Below are positions 32,147-42,589 of a stretch of 48,676 nucleotides of DNA, piece by piece. The position numbers and the translations under genes are program-made. The stretch spans positions 1,420,874-1,469,549 of the forward strand of contig SCFE01000072.1 in NCBI GenBank assembly GCA_004352715.1. Direction: 5' to 3'. The DNA is from Hofstenia miamia. Its lineage: Eukaryota; Xenacoelomorpha; Acoela. The notes under the pieces are model-generated. The model saw only the letters and a program-made list of their open reading frames with translations, did no database searches and was not told the origin of the DNA. Positions within the stretch are counted from its first letter, which is position 1. Each line of letters starts with the position of its first letter.

Positions 32147-32589
32147 GAAAAATATATCTTACTGCAAAATGCAGGTGTGCTCATCATGAGGGAAATTTGT
32201 TACATCAAATTCGCAGCTTAGTTTNNNNNNNNNNNNNNNNNNNNNNNNNNNNNNNNNNNNNNNNNNNNNNNNNNNNNNNNNNNNNNNNNNNNNNNNNNNN
32301 NNNNNNNNNNNNNNNTTTTGCATTTATCAAACCTCCAATTGGAACAACTAATCCAGTAAAGAAAACATATTGTGATGTTGAACTTTGATATTCATTGCTA
32401 ATCCTAAGTTATGCTTATCATTAGAAGAATATTAATGAAGAATATTTAAGGTAATATATAAAAACTGTATTTAACTTACATTGATATTACTTCTAAATCA
32501 GGTGTCCAAAAAGTATCTTTTTTAAACGTCATCATTTTAATACCACCATAATCACTGGGTTCCCACTCCATATCATGTAAAAAGTAAAA
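31809..32589 (-). CDS. Cys-loop ligand-gated ion channel, partial gene, three exons
   Basis: Exon a, 32589-32480, reads FYFLHDMEWEPSDYGGIKMM and FWTPDLEVIS, the strand-D/E region (W.P.DYGG...FW.PD) of nicotinic-type receptors. A TTTCAAAATTTAG acceptor precedes it and a GTAAGT donor follows. Exon b, about 32397-32163 with a gap inside, gives QYVFFTGLVVPIGGL, then LSCEFDVTNFPHDEHTCIL: two Cys with exactly 13 residues between, the defining Cys-loop, then a GTAAG donor. Exon c, 32095-31809, continues in frame to YYVKHDQWELI and RIKRVPDFFLRVLIYPTIVI, the end of the extracellular domain and start of transmembrane helix 1; GTAGGT at 31808-31803 may be its donor. The vicinal Cys pair of acetylcholine-binding alpha subunits is absent. 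N-terminus and helices 2-4 were not found, so gene or pseudogene is open. Ligand unknown. Confidence 0.85.
32097..32142. repeat. (TA)n microsatellite in a channel intron
   Basis: About 23 TA units fill most of the 67-bp intron between exons b and c. The intron acceptor AG (minus strand, 32097-32096) is the edge of this repeat. Translated through, it would give an artefactual Ile-Tyr run, so it should be treated as intron. Confidence 0.85.
32225..32315. other. 91-N gap inside channel exon b
   Basis: The residues on either side (GGLINAK before, KLSCEFDV after) fit together as a continuous receptor sequence when the Ns are removed and one overlapping AAA is merged. The real missing length is therefore probably near zero. 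Confidence 0.6.
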
Positions 32590-33836
32590 CTAAATTTTGA
32601 AAAATATAATACAGAATGATTTTTTAATATGATGTTTTAAAAAATTATTTTGAATAAGGATTAAAATACATTTATAAACATTTATATAAGTTTAATTATA
32701 GAATTAATTATAGAAATAGATTTTCAAAGCCTAAACAGCTTTATGATAATGTAAGAATGCATTCTTGTCAGCCTCAAAAGAAAGTAGTAAAGTGTGAATA
32801 GAAAAGCACTCCTTTCTGATAAAAAATGCGCATTTGATTGTTACTATTATTTCAGAATGTTTAGTGATTTTGAGACATAGTTTTGAAAGAAATTTTGTAA
32901 ATTACAGGTTGTCAAAAATCAATTCAATTGAAAGTCAGACACTTAGTTTTTGGCTTAACTGAAATATTTGTATTTACAGTGGCAAACCTATAAGTAGTTT
33001 GATAATACCTGCAAAATGTTACTGAAAGATCAACTATGTCTAAACAAATTTAACATCAATTTATTTTTATTGGAGAACAGCTTTCTTACAGTATTTATGA
33101 AATAAAGGATTTTTACATTGATGTTTAGCTAAATTTCTTTATTGTGATGGTTTTGGATGCTTCACCATATTAAAATTAAGATGCATAAAATCTAAATAAA
33201 AAATTAAGGATATAAAGGACTGATGAATAATTAATTCAATCTAAGTTGTAAAATCTATAAAAAAACTTTTGTTAACTCAAACATTTATGTGCAGTTTATG
33301 GTTTTTTCAAGTGTTGTTAGTGAAACACCATTGCGGATATTATTACTTTTAATTATACACTAGGTGTTATATGATTAGAATTCCCAATGTAAGAGTTACT
33401 GATGAATGAAGAGAAGAGATGTAGATTTAGAAAGCATTTGTTAATCAATAAATATTAACTTGATCAAATGCAAGAGTTGGCTCTCATTGTTGTGGTTTTC
33501 AATTAATTCTTGAATCAATGTTGGTATTTTAAAGGTTGAATAAAATTTATTTTATTGCACATTGTGTAAAAAGATTAACAAAATGAAATATTTCATTTCC
33601 CATGAGAATTTGCAAGCAATTTGTTGGGATTGCATTTATGTCAGCATAGGTTTTTGATGATGAGGTAATCACCTAAATAGTGAAGCTCAACCATTGAGGT
33701 AGTGGATGAAATTAAAGTAGATATATGTTACACTTGTATAGTGTCAGCTTAGATTAAACTGATGAAATGCGCACCTTGAATGACTGCCCTTTATGATAAA
33801 TTAAACACAAAATTTTAATGCTTGCGGATTTCGCAT
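32590..33836. other. AT-rich stretch upstream of the channel exons
   Basis: Probably intron or spacer. The only recurrent sequence seen is the short dispersed repeat at about 32750-32850, the partner of 2585-2745. No signal-peptide or N-terminal receptor exon was recognised. Confidence 0.4.
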
Positions 33837-34896
33837 TGTAACATCCTCTATCAGGCATTGTCACCCTTTTCTCATTGCTAATTTTAGCTTTAGAGGCGTA
33901 CTTCCAGGTAGGGATGTACTAATCTGACACTGTTTAACTTCCACTTAGTTCCATTAACTTTGATTATCAGACATTACTTTAATCACTATTTAAGTGATGA
34001 AGCCACAAGGCATCTCTTCCAACCATCCAGTATCATTTGCTTGCTGATGATCCAGTTGTTTGAGTTCCACTTCTCAGATCATTGATATAACTTATGTGTG
34101 CCCTATCCTAACTTGGTGTATACTCAAGACAAGACACAACTAGACTTAATTCTATTTGTAAAAGTGTTTCATGTACTTGCAACCTGACTTGTCACTAGCT
34201 GCATAGTTAATATTACTTATAGCCATTACCAAAATATATTGGCTTTAATAAACTAGTTTAATATGCAGCAGCTTCCTAAACTACATTTAATAATCATTAC
34301 ATGCTCAGTCAGATAATCAGTCACATTATTGTCATTAATTTGGATCTGAAATAATATAAATATAAATTCCTATGGTATGGCTTACCTGCCATATTTCAAG
34401 CCTATTAAGTTTCATACAGATAGTTTGATTATCAGTAGTACACTAAATGAGAATAAAAACTCCTATTCCTAACCTAAGTGTGCTTTCATGGCCTGGCACA
34501 AAGACACTTGAAATGTTCCCATGATGGATCCAGGCCACTACTAAACACAACTTGTTTAGTTTGACATTGCATTAAAGAATCAAACCATAATAAAGAAACA
34601 ATATAAGAACTCCAAAAAATTTCTTTATCAATTGTTAAAATGAAATTGAATCTATTTGTAGTTTTACAATTTTCAATCTTTCCTCTGCCAAGATGGTGGC
34701 TAAAAATAATGGAAGCAACTTCACCCTTTATTTGGTCAAAATTAATAGCAACAACAAATATAGTTCATAATCAATTACACTGACATTACTTGGTTGCAAC
34801 ATACAAATTAATCTAAGCTGATAATAACTTTTTACATTATATTTTTAATCACATTCCTATTTGATCTTAGTTCTTCTAATCAATTTTCTTCCTACA
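33837..34896 (-). mobile_element. LTR of family B, minus orientation (about 1,060 bp)
   Basis: The minus-strand end GGTGACAATGCCTGATAGAGGATGTTACA lies at 33837. The start is about 34896 (TGTAGGAAGAAAATTGATTA), diverged from TGTAGC. Segments near 34080-34150 and 34640-34740 align with 42550-42480 and 41990-41930 of the + strand copy. No coding region adjoins on the expected side, so it is probably solo. Flanks GCAT and ACAT are only a near match for a target duplication. Confidence 0.75.
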
Positions 34897-36229
34897 ACAT
34901 GGCCACTCTAACCTACTATGAATAATGGATAAGGAGACTAATTATTTATTTACATAATATAAAGGTTGTGGAATGAAGGGATACACTATCTCATTTTCTA
35001 ATCCTTGATAACAGCAGAGCATAAACAGAAAGACTACCTTGTTGAACAAAATGAAAACAGAGGGGCATTTCCATTTATTACTAAACAACTAAAGTGAATC
35101 AATTTTTTGGTAACTAACCTATGGCACAAATCAAAGAAAAGCACCACCATTGCCACAGTAAAACAGAAATGGTAAACACAAGCAGCAGAAACAATAAAAA
35201 TTGATTAGGCAGACAAAGACCCACACATCACAAAAAATGCCATGTATCATAACAGTGCTTTGTCTCTATTTTCAATCCCTCTACTAATGGCACAGTCACT
35301 AGAGGAAACAGTATATTCTATCCAACAACCCCCAACATCATCAATGAATTCAATATTACCAGTTGATATTTTTGAGCTCAAAGTACCATTGAAGAGACTA
35401 TGTATAGAAATAGCACTGTTGGAAAAAGAGTTTGAGTATGAAAAAGAACTACTAAAATCACAATTATGTCTCAAATTACAAGAAAGAACTGCAGAGCACA
35501 ACATAATTTTAAGACTGGAAATTGAAAGATTAAAAACAGAACATACCCTAGAGAGTACAGCCTGTGAGAATGAAACACAATAAATTTAATTAACAAATGT
35601 TGTGGAAAGTAAATACACAACAACTGAAAGAAGATTCACAAGAGAAATTGAACAACTAAGCAATAAAATGCAAATTCTAAAAAACAAAAAAAATTTCTAG
35701 AAGAAAAAACAAGACAACTGAGAATTGAAACAGAGTGGCTGCAGGATTATAAAGAAGCAGAAAAGGCAAACTGCAAACAAGGCAAAGATAACCCCATCAT
35801 CACTATTGCAGAATGCACTATTCATGAGAATGTGGAGTAGGATGCACACATTGGTCAAAATTCAGCTACAGCTAGTTATAAATGGATGAGGGTGAGTCAG
35901 AATATGTGAACACATTGCACACACCAGAAGCTTACAAACTGAAACTAGAAACAGATGAATGACTACCATGAAATTCAACAAATGTATATTTGAGTTGAAC
36001 TTGCAAGAATAATGAGAAATTTATGAAACAGTAGCAGGCAGATTTCCACTATTTTTAGAAGCAACAGCATATCAACAATAAATAATGCTAAAAAATGCAG
36101 TGAAATGCAGTTACAAGCTGTTGATAGAAAACTTCAAATCATATTATAAGAGCAAAGGCTTCAAAATACAATATACTACTATAGAAACTTCACAGCACTT
36201 GATTTAATGATTGTATCATAATCAAATAA
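34897..36229 (+). pseudogene. gag-like coiled-coil fragment of an LTR element
   Basis: The + frame 35242-35583 ends in a coiled coil (LKRLCIEIALLEKEFEYEKE and onward) and continues past stops with TERRFTREIEQLSNKMQILK (near 35630). The block KFNKCIFELNLQE and GRFPLFLEATAYQQ (near 35970-36080) matches the capsid-like motif of element F. A leader-like stretch without frame precedes it (34897-35240). It ends where the LTR of element D ends (36230), which suggests D inserted into it. No zinc knuckle seen. Confidence 0.55.
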
Positions 36230-36706
36230 TGTAACATCCTCTACCAGGCTTTGTCATCTTGTTTCTTAGTTATACAGTTATAATTCGAACAATACATTAG
36301 TGGGTAGAGATGTACTATTTTTATACTACTTCACTTCTACAATATTAATTACATTAACTGTAATTAACAGATGATATAATGAACACTATTTATGTGACAA
36401 AGCTTCACAGTATCACTTCCAGTTGTTGGTAATTAGGAATCTGCCCAAGGCAAATCTCCAAATCCAGTAACAACCACTCTTCTATGTTCCAGTTGGTTGA
36501 GCTCTACCTCTCAGCTCAGTGATGTAACTTATGTGTACCCTATCCTAGCTTGGTGCTTACTCAAGAAAAGACAAAACTTGACTTAGTCTTAATTTGTAAA
36601 GTGTACTGTATACTCACAATCTGAGCTGTTACTAGCCATTACTGAAATATATTGGCTTTAATAAATTAATTAAATATCTAAGAGCTTCATACCCTGCATG
36701 TAATAA
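36230..36706 (-). mobile_element. 3' part of the family B LTR of element D
   Basis: Minus-strand end GACAAAGCCTGGTAGAGGATGTTACA at 36230. It matches 33837-34300 in the same orientation. It is cut at 36707 by a family A-like LTR. The matching 5' part is at 40351-40545 beside the internal region of D, so this is best read as the far end of D's 3' LTR, separated by later insertions. Confidence 0.65.
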
Positions 36707-38148
36707 TGTAGAGTCACTTGGGTTCCCCTTTTTTGATTTTGTTCATTTAATTATTCAGGCACTCAGAAATTAGAGTTACATCACTGTAATGACATGATTT
36801 TGTAATTTGTTGCTATCAATTTGTATCAATTTCTTTTAAACCAATTTGTCTATTTTTCAAGTGCAGTTATTCAATCAATTTATTATTTGTCCCATTGATC
36901 TAAACCTACGTGTAATTGCTCATTTAATTTTGCAAGGGAGCTTATGTGCAAGTTGTAAACATTAAGCAGGTAATAATTTATGACACTTGTATTAAATACT
37001 TGAGCAACTTGTAGCAATCACACAATATAATTCATCTTACTCCAATCATGTTTCATCTTCTTCAATTTATTTATATGCTAACCCCTTTTAGATTTCCTCA
37101 TAGATTTTAGTTTGATTATTCCTGCTAAAGATCTGGCGACAATTTGGAAGGAAGCTGCACTGGGTCTAGGGCAATAAATAACTCCTTAACAGTGACAGCC
37201 CAAATCATGGTTGCTTTAGGTTACAGCTATGTGTAATTGTAGGGAATAAGAACTTTTCATTTGATCATTTCATTTGTACATGCAGCTTAACAACAACACA
37301 TTGCAAACATACTATGCTGTTGGTGAATGTGAATGCACAGTAATTATGTGCCTTTTGTTTTATTATTTATTTACATGAGCTGAGATAATAGAACTTTGAG
37401 CTAAATTGTTTATTGAGCTAGTGCAGAATCTTGACAACCTTCCAACAAATAAATCTTAACTTAATTTAGGAGTTGCTTTAACATTTTTCCTCCTTAACTA
37501 GTATGGTTGGTGATAGATTCCAAATTTCCATCTCCCTTCCTTTACTCTAACTTTCTGTTGTTTAATAATTTAAATTATATCTGCTCAACTAATATTGAAG
37601 CTTGGATTAACAACAGTAATTTAGGTGCAAGACAAGAGATAGATGGTACAATGTACAGGGTCAAAACACAACCTGAGGTAAAGCACAAAGAAGAATCAAA
37701 GAAACTACGAGGTCATTATTAATTCCAGCTGCTACTTGAACATTGAGAGAAACACCAACTACAATGCCAGTGACTCAGTGCATGAAACAATGTACAAGAA
37801 TATGATAGTGATGGTGTGTGATAGCTTACTAATTTATTGCATTGATCATTCTTGTTATTAATGAGTTTGCAATCTAAGTGGAATTTGCAACCAGGATGCA
37901 TTAGCTTATTATAATTCCTTACATGTAATATCCCTACAGATAAATATGTACATGCTAACCTAATATATATGTGAACAACCAATGTGGCCAAAACTAAAAT
38001 GGATTGTTGGTAGTCCAGTCTACAGGTAAATACATATAATGAAATTACTGAAATCTGATACAAACAAGTCATGAAGTTTCCTATGAGGGTTAACCTAAAG
38101 ATCATAATATAGTAATATGATCAATGAATGATAGGAAAGCTATAACAA

Positions 38149-38169
38149 NNNNNNNNNNNNNNNNNNNNN
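38149..38169. other. 21-N gap bounded by near-identical flanks
   Basis: 38000-38148 and 38170-38318 match with only two mismatches. As at 8128, this indicates unmerged overlapping contigs, here probably two alleles. Confidence 0.85.
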
Positions 38170-38887
38170 TGGATTGTTGGTAGTCCAGTCTACAGGTAAA
38201 TACATATAATGAAATTACTGAAATCTGATACAAACAAGTCATGAAGTTTCCTATGAGGGTTAACCTAAAGATCATATTATAGTAATATGAACAATGAATG
38301 ATAGGAAAGCTATAACAAATAAAAACCCCTATCCTTATACCTAATCTAAGAGCACATCAGGTAAGCATTGGCTAACAGCCACACAGCCATTTGAATGGCA
38401 AACAAATGAATATTAGGTGCAAAGCCATTACAAACTCCTGTTAAATGAAGTTGTGGACCACTGTCTAAAATACCCTAATGCTCTACTGTTTAGCTTTCCA
38501 TGATAATTAATAAATAAACCTGACAAAGATAAACAAAGTAAATCCAATGAATTTTTGTCATCATCAAAATAATAAAGTGCACCACTTTTATACTTGAAAC
38601 TATTAAACAATCAAATATTTGGCTAGTACCTGCTAAATCTAAGTTGTTGACAGTTTTCTGATTTCTGATTTCCCTTTGTCTGCCAATTTATGCATGTCAG
38701 CATTAATTAGTGTTTGTCAAATGTACTGCCAAATTAATTAATATAAAAAATACTGCATTACAATTTTACAAATGATTTAACTAATAATAATCATGTGTGT
38801 ACAATAAATATTTATTTCTTAAATTAGTCTTAGTTCTTTCCTCTAATTCTCTCCACTTGACCACACATGATTGGATTATGTTACACT

Positions 38888-38981
38888 ACAAATCTTCAAA
38901 ATGAGTATGAGAGAGAGAAAAGTAACCCAACAATGAGCAAGATTTCCACTGTATTTGAGCGGAACAGCATACCAACATTAT
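38888..38981 (+). pseudogene. gag capsid fragment at an assembly junction
   Basis: The + strand reads IFKMSMRERKVTQQ and ARFPLYLSGTAYQH, matching the capsid-like motif of element F and 36030. It lies between two copies of the LTR-C start (38778-38887 and 38983-39088) and ends at the ambiguous base 38982. It may have been placed here by an assembly join. Confidence 0.5.
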
Positions 38982-39301
38982 NTAACTAATAATAATCATG
39001 TGTGTACAATAAATATTTATTTCTAAAATTAGTCATAGTTCTTTCCTATAATTATCTCTACTTGACCACATGATTGGATTATGTTACACTAGAACTTAAT
39101 ACTTGAGACACACAAATAGCACCTTGGCAAGTAAGGATGGCTTCATGGAGATAGCTTCTGTGGTATGCTGTGTGAATTGGTCACTGCTGGAGATATATTC
39201 TTAGTGATAGTTTCTGTTTTTCTCTACTGAAATCAGTTAACCAACAATGTACTTTCTTTTGCTAGAATGTGGGTCACTCTCTGTGATGGTAAACTTCATT
39301 T

Positions 39302-40350
39302 TTTAGCATCCACTACAAAGCTTTAACAAAGAGTAAATGATTGTTTTAAATTATTATTCCTTGTTATATGTTAACTTTTGTTTAACTCCAACATGAGATA
39401 CACTGTTTTTAATCTTTACTTAACTTAGAGTAACTTGATACTGTTTAGATATACTACTGTAACCACTCTTCTCCATGATTTGGCTATGGCCTCTGGCCAA
39501 CTCTGATCTCTGAATCAATCCACATGTGCCTCCATCATCAATTGAGTAGCTCCAAGTCTCAGCTCTTCAAAGTACTTATGTGTTCCTTATCCTAACTCAG
39601 TGCAGCTCTCAATGCTGTTTGTAACTGACTTAAACTCAATTTGTAGTGTCTAGTTATGATACTTTTCAACCCAGCAATGTCACTAGCTGCTTAATAAATA
39701 TTGCTTCTGCCATTACCAAAAACTATTGGCTTTAATTAATACAGTTAGATAAAGTAAATAATTACTTGCAGCTTCCTACCTTACATTTAATTAACAGTAC
39801 ATGCTCAGTCTAATTATCAGTCTATTTATAGGTCACCTAATTTGACAGTATAATATAGATATAACTTATGATAGGCTATCCAGCCTTTTCTCCAATATCA
39901 ATTATTTAATACATGCAAATATATGAATCAATAGTCAGCTAAAGAGAGGAAAACTCCTATTCATACACCTAACCTAAATGCAGGTTCATGGCTTGGATCA
40001 AGGACCCTTGAATCACTCCCAATGTGTGCCCAAGCTACTACTAATGCATTTACCATTTAGCTTGACATGATTTATAGATAAACAAATCAAATGAAATCTA
40101 AAGATAGGATTTTTGAAGAATTTACTTCAACAGTTTCCAAATTGATTTCAGCTCTATTTATACTCTAATTCAAAAAGTACCTGTTGTTTGAAATTTGAAT
40201 TGCTATTTTATTTCTTAGTTGCATTTAAAAAAATAATGATGATAAATTAACTTAAATTGTTTTAATTAATAAATCATAATTTGATCTTAATACTGACTAA
40301 TCCTTTGATCTTCTCTTCTTTAGCAGCATTATTGTTTGGATTATGCTACA
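39302..40350 (-). mobile_element. Full-length family B solo LTR with ATTT target duplication
   Basis: On the minus strand it begins TGTAGCATAATCCAAACAA (40350) and ends near GTGGATGCTAAA (39302), where the terminal CA is altered. ATTT flanks it (39298-39301 and 40351-40354). Internal segments match 33837-34896. Length is about 1,049 bp. It sits at the junction of the family A-like LTR with the 5' part of D's LTR. Confidence 0.7.
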
Positions 40351-40545
40351 ATTTTGCCAAAATTAGTAGGATCAACAAATACTAATTTGTAATCAATTGC
40401 ACTAATATTTCTTAGTTACACAATACAAACAAATTTAAGATGATAATAATTTTTATAATATCTTTCTAATCATATTTTAAATTCAATATTAAATTTCTAT
40501 ACTGACTTTCTTTCTTAGTAGCTTAATTTGTTGGATGATGCTACA
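40351..40545 (-). mobile_element. 5' part of the 3' LTR of element D
   Basis: The minus strand starts TGTAGCATCATCCAACAA at 40545, directly after a purine tract (GAGGAGGATG) and the ORF3 end. It aligns with the start of the solo LTR at 7376 for about 190 bp before the next LTR interrupts it. Confidence 0.8.
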
Positions 40546-40559
40546 CATCCTCCTCAGCT

Positions 40560-41745
40560 TGCATTATTTTTAGTACAGCTCATTCTCCATTTACTAGTGC
40601 ATCCAATTTCTGTAATGATAGTTCTGCCTGCTGATTGTCCCAGTTTGTTTTCTCAAATTCTGGCTGCTTAGTCATCTTCCATACTGCTTCTCTCTCTGTC
40701 ATTACTGTGTTGGCATACCTCAAGAATTTTGCTCCTTTGATATTCTCTAATATTGGTGTTATTTCTCTGAGTTCATTCATCTTCTTTGAAAATATTTCAT
40801 AATACTTCTGATGTAACTGGATGCCTTTTAATCCAATCATTAATAACATCTGGGCGTCAGCTGACTTGTAAGGCCTAGTACATTGAGTATCACTGTTTCT
40901 GGGTAGAAAAATGTAAAAACTTTTTTCAGGATTCTCATATTTGCAACATCTTTGTAAAGAAGCTGATGTTGTCTTTTACTTCTTGTTCTGGTATTTCATT
41001 CATGTTGTTTTTATTAATTCTCATCATTTTCACTATTCCCACTCATTTTGTGACATCATAATAGTGATATTTCTTTTCCCAAACATCCATTTATACCACA
41101 TCAATTACTCCTTAGAATAGCATTATCACCTTTGTGTGTGGCATTTGAGTTCATTCTGTAAGTTCTACAGCTGTGTGCTTATTGGTTTCCCTTGTGTGTA
41201 TAGGGAGTTATTGTTAATTGGATATAAACTATTTTTTTATTGTCATTTATCAGCATAATCTCGTTTGATTTTTTGTATACTTGTTTTTTAAATATTCTCA
41301 TTGCCTTCTCCTTTGTATTTGCATAGGATTTATACTTATGCATAAACGCCTTAGCAACTCTAACATCTTTTGGCAACCTCAACCTTGGTAATATCATTGG
41401 TAAAACTGTTTCTGGTGGTGTGCATATTAAGATCCTCATCTCTATTTGTCATTCTATCTCTCTGTACAACCCTGTAGTTGTTAAGGCTGTGGCTAGCCTT
41501 ATTGTTGTGGGATAATTCTATATGTGCTTGAGTTAGTGCTTTCTTACTCATTTTCAGTCATATGTTTTCATATATTTCTAGTTTTGATGTGATGCACTCA
41601 ACATCAATGGCTAACTGGTTTCATGGTTTTAAGAGTTCTTACAACTCTGTTTTGGTGAATGCCTCTGTGAACATGATCTTCATGGTGGCTACCATTTGCT
41701 CCTCTTTAAGTTTTTGATAATTTCTTGCTTTGATTTCTTTACTTT
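40560..41745 (-). pseudogene. ORF3 of element D, C-terminal part
   Basis: From 41745 downward the frame resumes after the inserted LTR with VKKSKQEII, then MSKKALTQ (41551), LPMILPRLRLPKDVRVAKAF, KKSNEIMLINDNKKIVYIQL (near 41260; matches the GNPEWVFIEGKL block) and YHYYDVTKW (near 41060). FYIFLPRNSD and ADAQMLLMIGLKGI (about 40920-40820) correspond to FIHFYPDTE and DAMMTLMIALKSL of copy 1. KFLRYANTVMTEREAVWKM near 40700 aligns with the stop-containing end of copies 1 and 2. The EDAHTSD motif is not conserved in D. It ends at NGE-stop just before the polypurine tract. Confidence 0.7.
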
Positions 41746-42588
41746 TGTAGCATCATCCAAATAAATCAACCTGTTAACATCAAATCAAGAGGAGAATAAG
41801 ATCAAAGAAGAATGATGATTAGAAATATTATAAAATTATTAAATCAGTTAGATTAATTTGTATTATGCAACCAAGCAACAATAAGTGTCAACTATAAGAG
41901 ATTAGTATCTGTCAATAATAATACATTTTGGGGAAAACAAGGGGGCAAAATCCCTTCTATTATTTTTAGCCACCATATTGGCAGACAAAAGTTCAAATTT
42001 GAAATCAACAGGTACTTTTCTGAATTTACTATAAATAGATATGAAACCTTGTAAGCAATTGATAAAGAATTTCATTCTAAATTCTAATTTTGTTCTGTTA
42101 ATACAAATTGATTATTTATTAAAATGTCAAGCTAAACAAGTTGTGTAGTGGTCTGGATCCATCATGAGATCAATTCTAGGGTCTTTATGCCAGATCACAA
42201 AAGTGCACTTAGGTTAGGTATAGGGGTTTTTCTCTTCTTTAGTTGACTATTGATAATTCAGTACATGTATTATTATAAATAGATTTGAAATATGGTTGGA
42301 TGACCAAAACCTAGGTAATATCTTTATATTATTCAGATCCAAATTAGTGACTATAAAGTGACAATAAAGTGACTGAGTATGTACTAATTAATAAATAAAA
42401 TATATTTTGGTAATGGCTAAATGTAATATTAATTAAGCAGCTAGTAACAAGTCTGGTTGCATGTTCATGAAACAATTTTACAAAATAGAGTCTAAGTCAA
42501 ATTGTGTCTTGTCTTGAGTATACACTGAGTTAGGATAGAGTACACATAAGTTATATCACTGAGCTGGGAGGTGGAACTCAAACATTGC
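41746..42588 (+). mobile_element. LTR of family B inserted in ORF3 of element D
   Basis: Starts TGTAGCATCATCCAAATAAA and aligns with the other + copies, through ATTTGAAATCAACAGGTAC (near 42000) and GTAGTGGTCTGGATCC (near 42147) to GAGGTGGAACTCAAACATTG. The last ~250 bp of a full family B LTR are missing. It splits the ORF3 motif YMWG from the VKK stretch. No target duplication is visible, so a deletion may have removed one edge. Confidence 0.8.
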
Positions 42589-42589
42589 A

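Larger units (their letters stand above)
37422..39088 (-). mobile_element. LTR-C insertion with CTAG target duplication
   Basis: The inserted piece has TG...CA termini (TGCAGAATC at 37422, ATGTTACA at 39088) and CTAG on both sides (37418-37421, 39089-39092). Removing it restores the family A LTR sequence ATTGAGCTAGAACTT. It contains a 149-bp duplicate around the gap at 38149-38169 and a second duplicate around an ambiguous base at 38982. The true LTR is therefore probably near 1.3 kb. A small + frame at 37507-37722 (for example RQEIDGTMYRVKTQPEVKHK) is unassigned. Confidence 0.7.
36707..39301 (+). mobile_element. Family A-like LTR, split by an inserted LTR-C
   Basis: Starts TGTAGAGTCACTTGGG, has CCCTTTTAGATTTCC and GATCTGGCGACAATTTGG (near 37130) and continues to ATTGAGCTAG at 37421. 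After the inserted LTR-C it resumes at 39089 with CTAGAACTTAATACTTGAG and ACACACAAATAGCACCTTGG, which match the end third of the element E LTR. The final TCTACA terminus is lost at the 39302 junction. Confidence 0.7.

Noticed and set aside
32059-32187. Ile-Tyr repeat protein
   Set aside because: The (TA)n run lies between a splice donor and acceptor of the channel gene and would be intronic.
13269-42588. CRISPR-like or other short interspersed array from recurring sequences
   Set aside because: The recurrences are long LTRs scattered kilobases apart in both orientations, in an animal genome; no short direct-repeat array with spacers exists.
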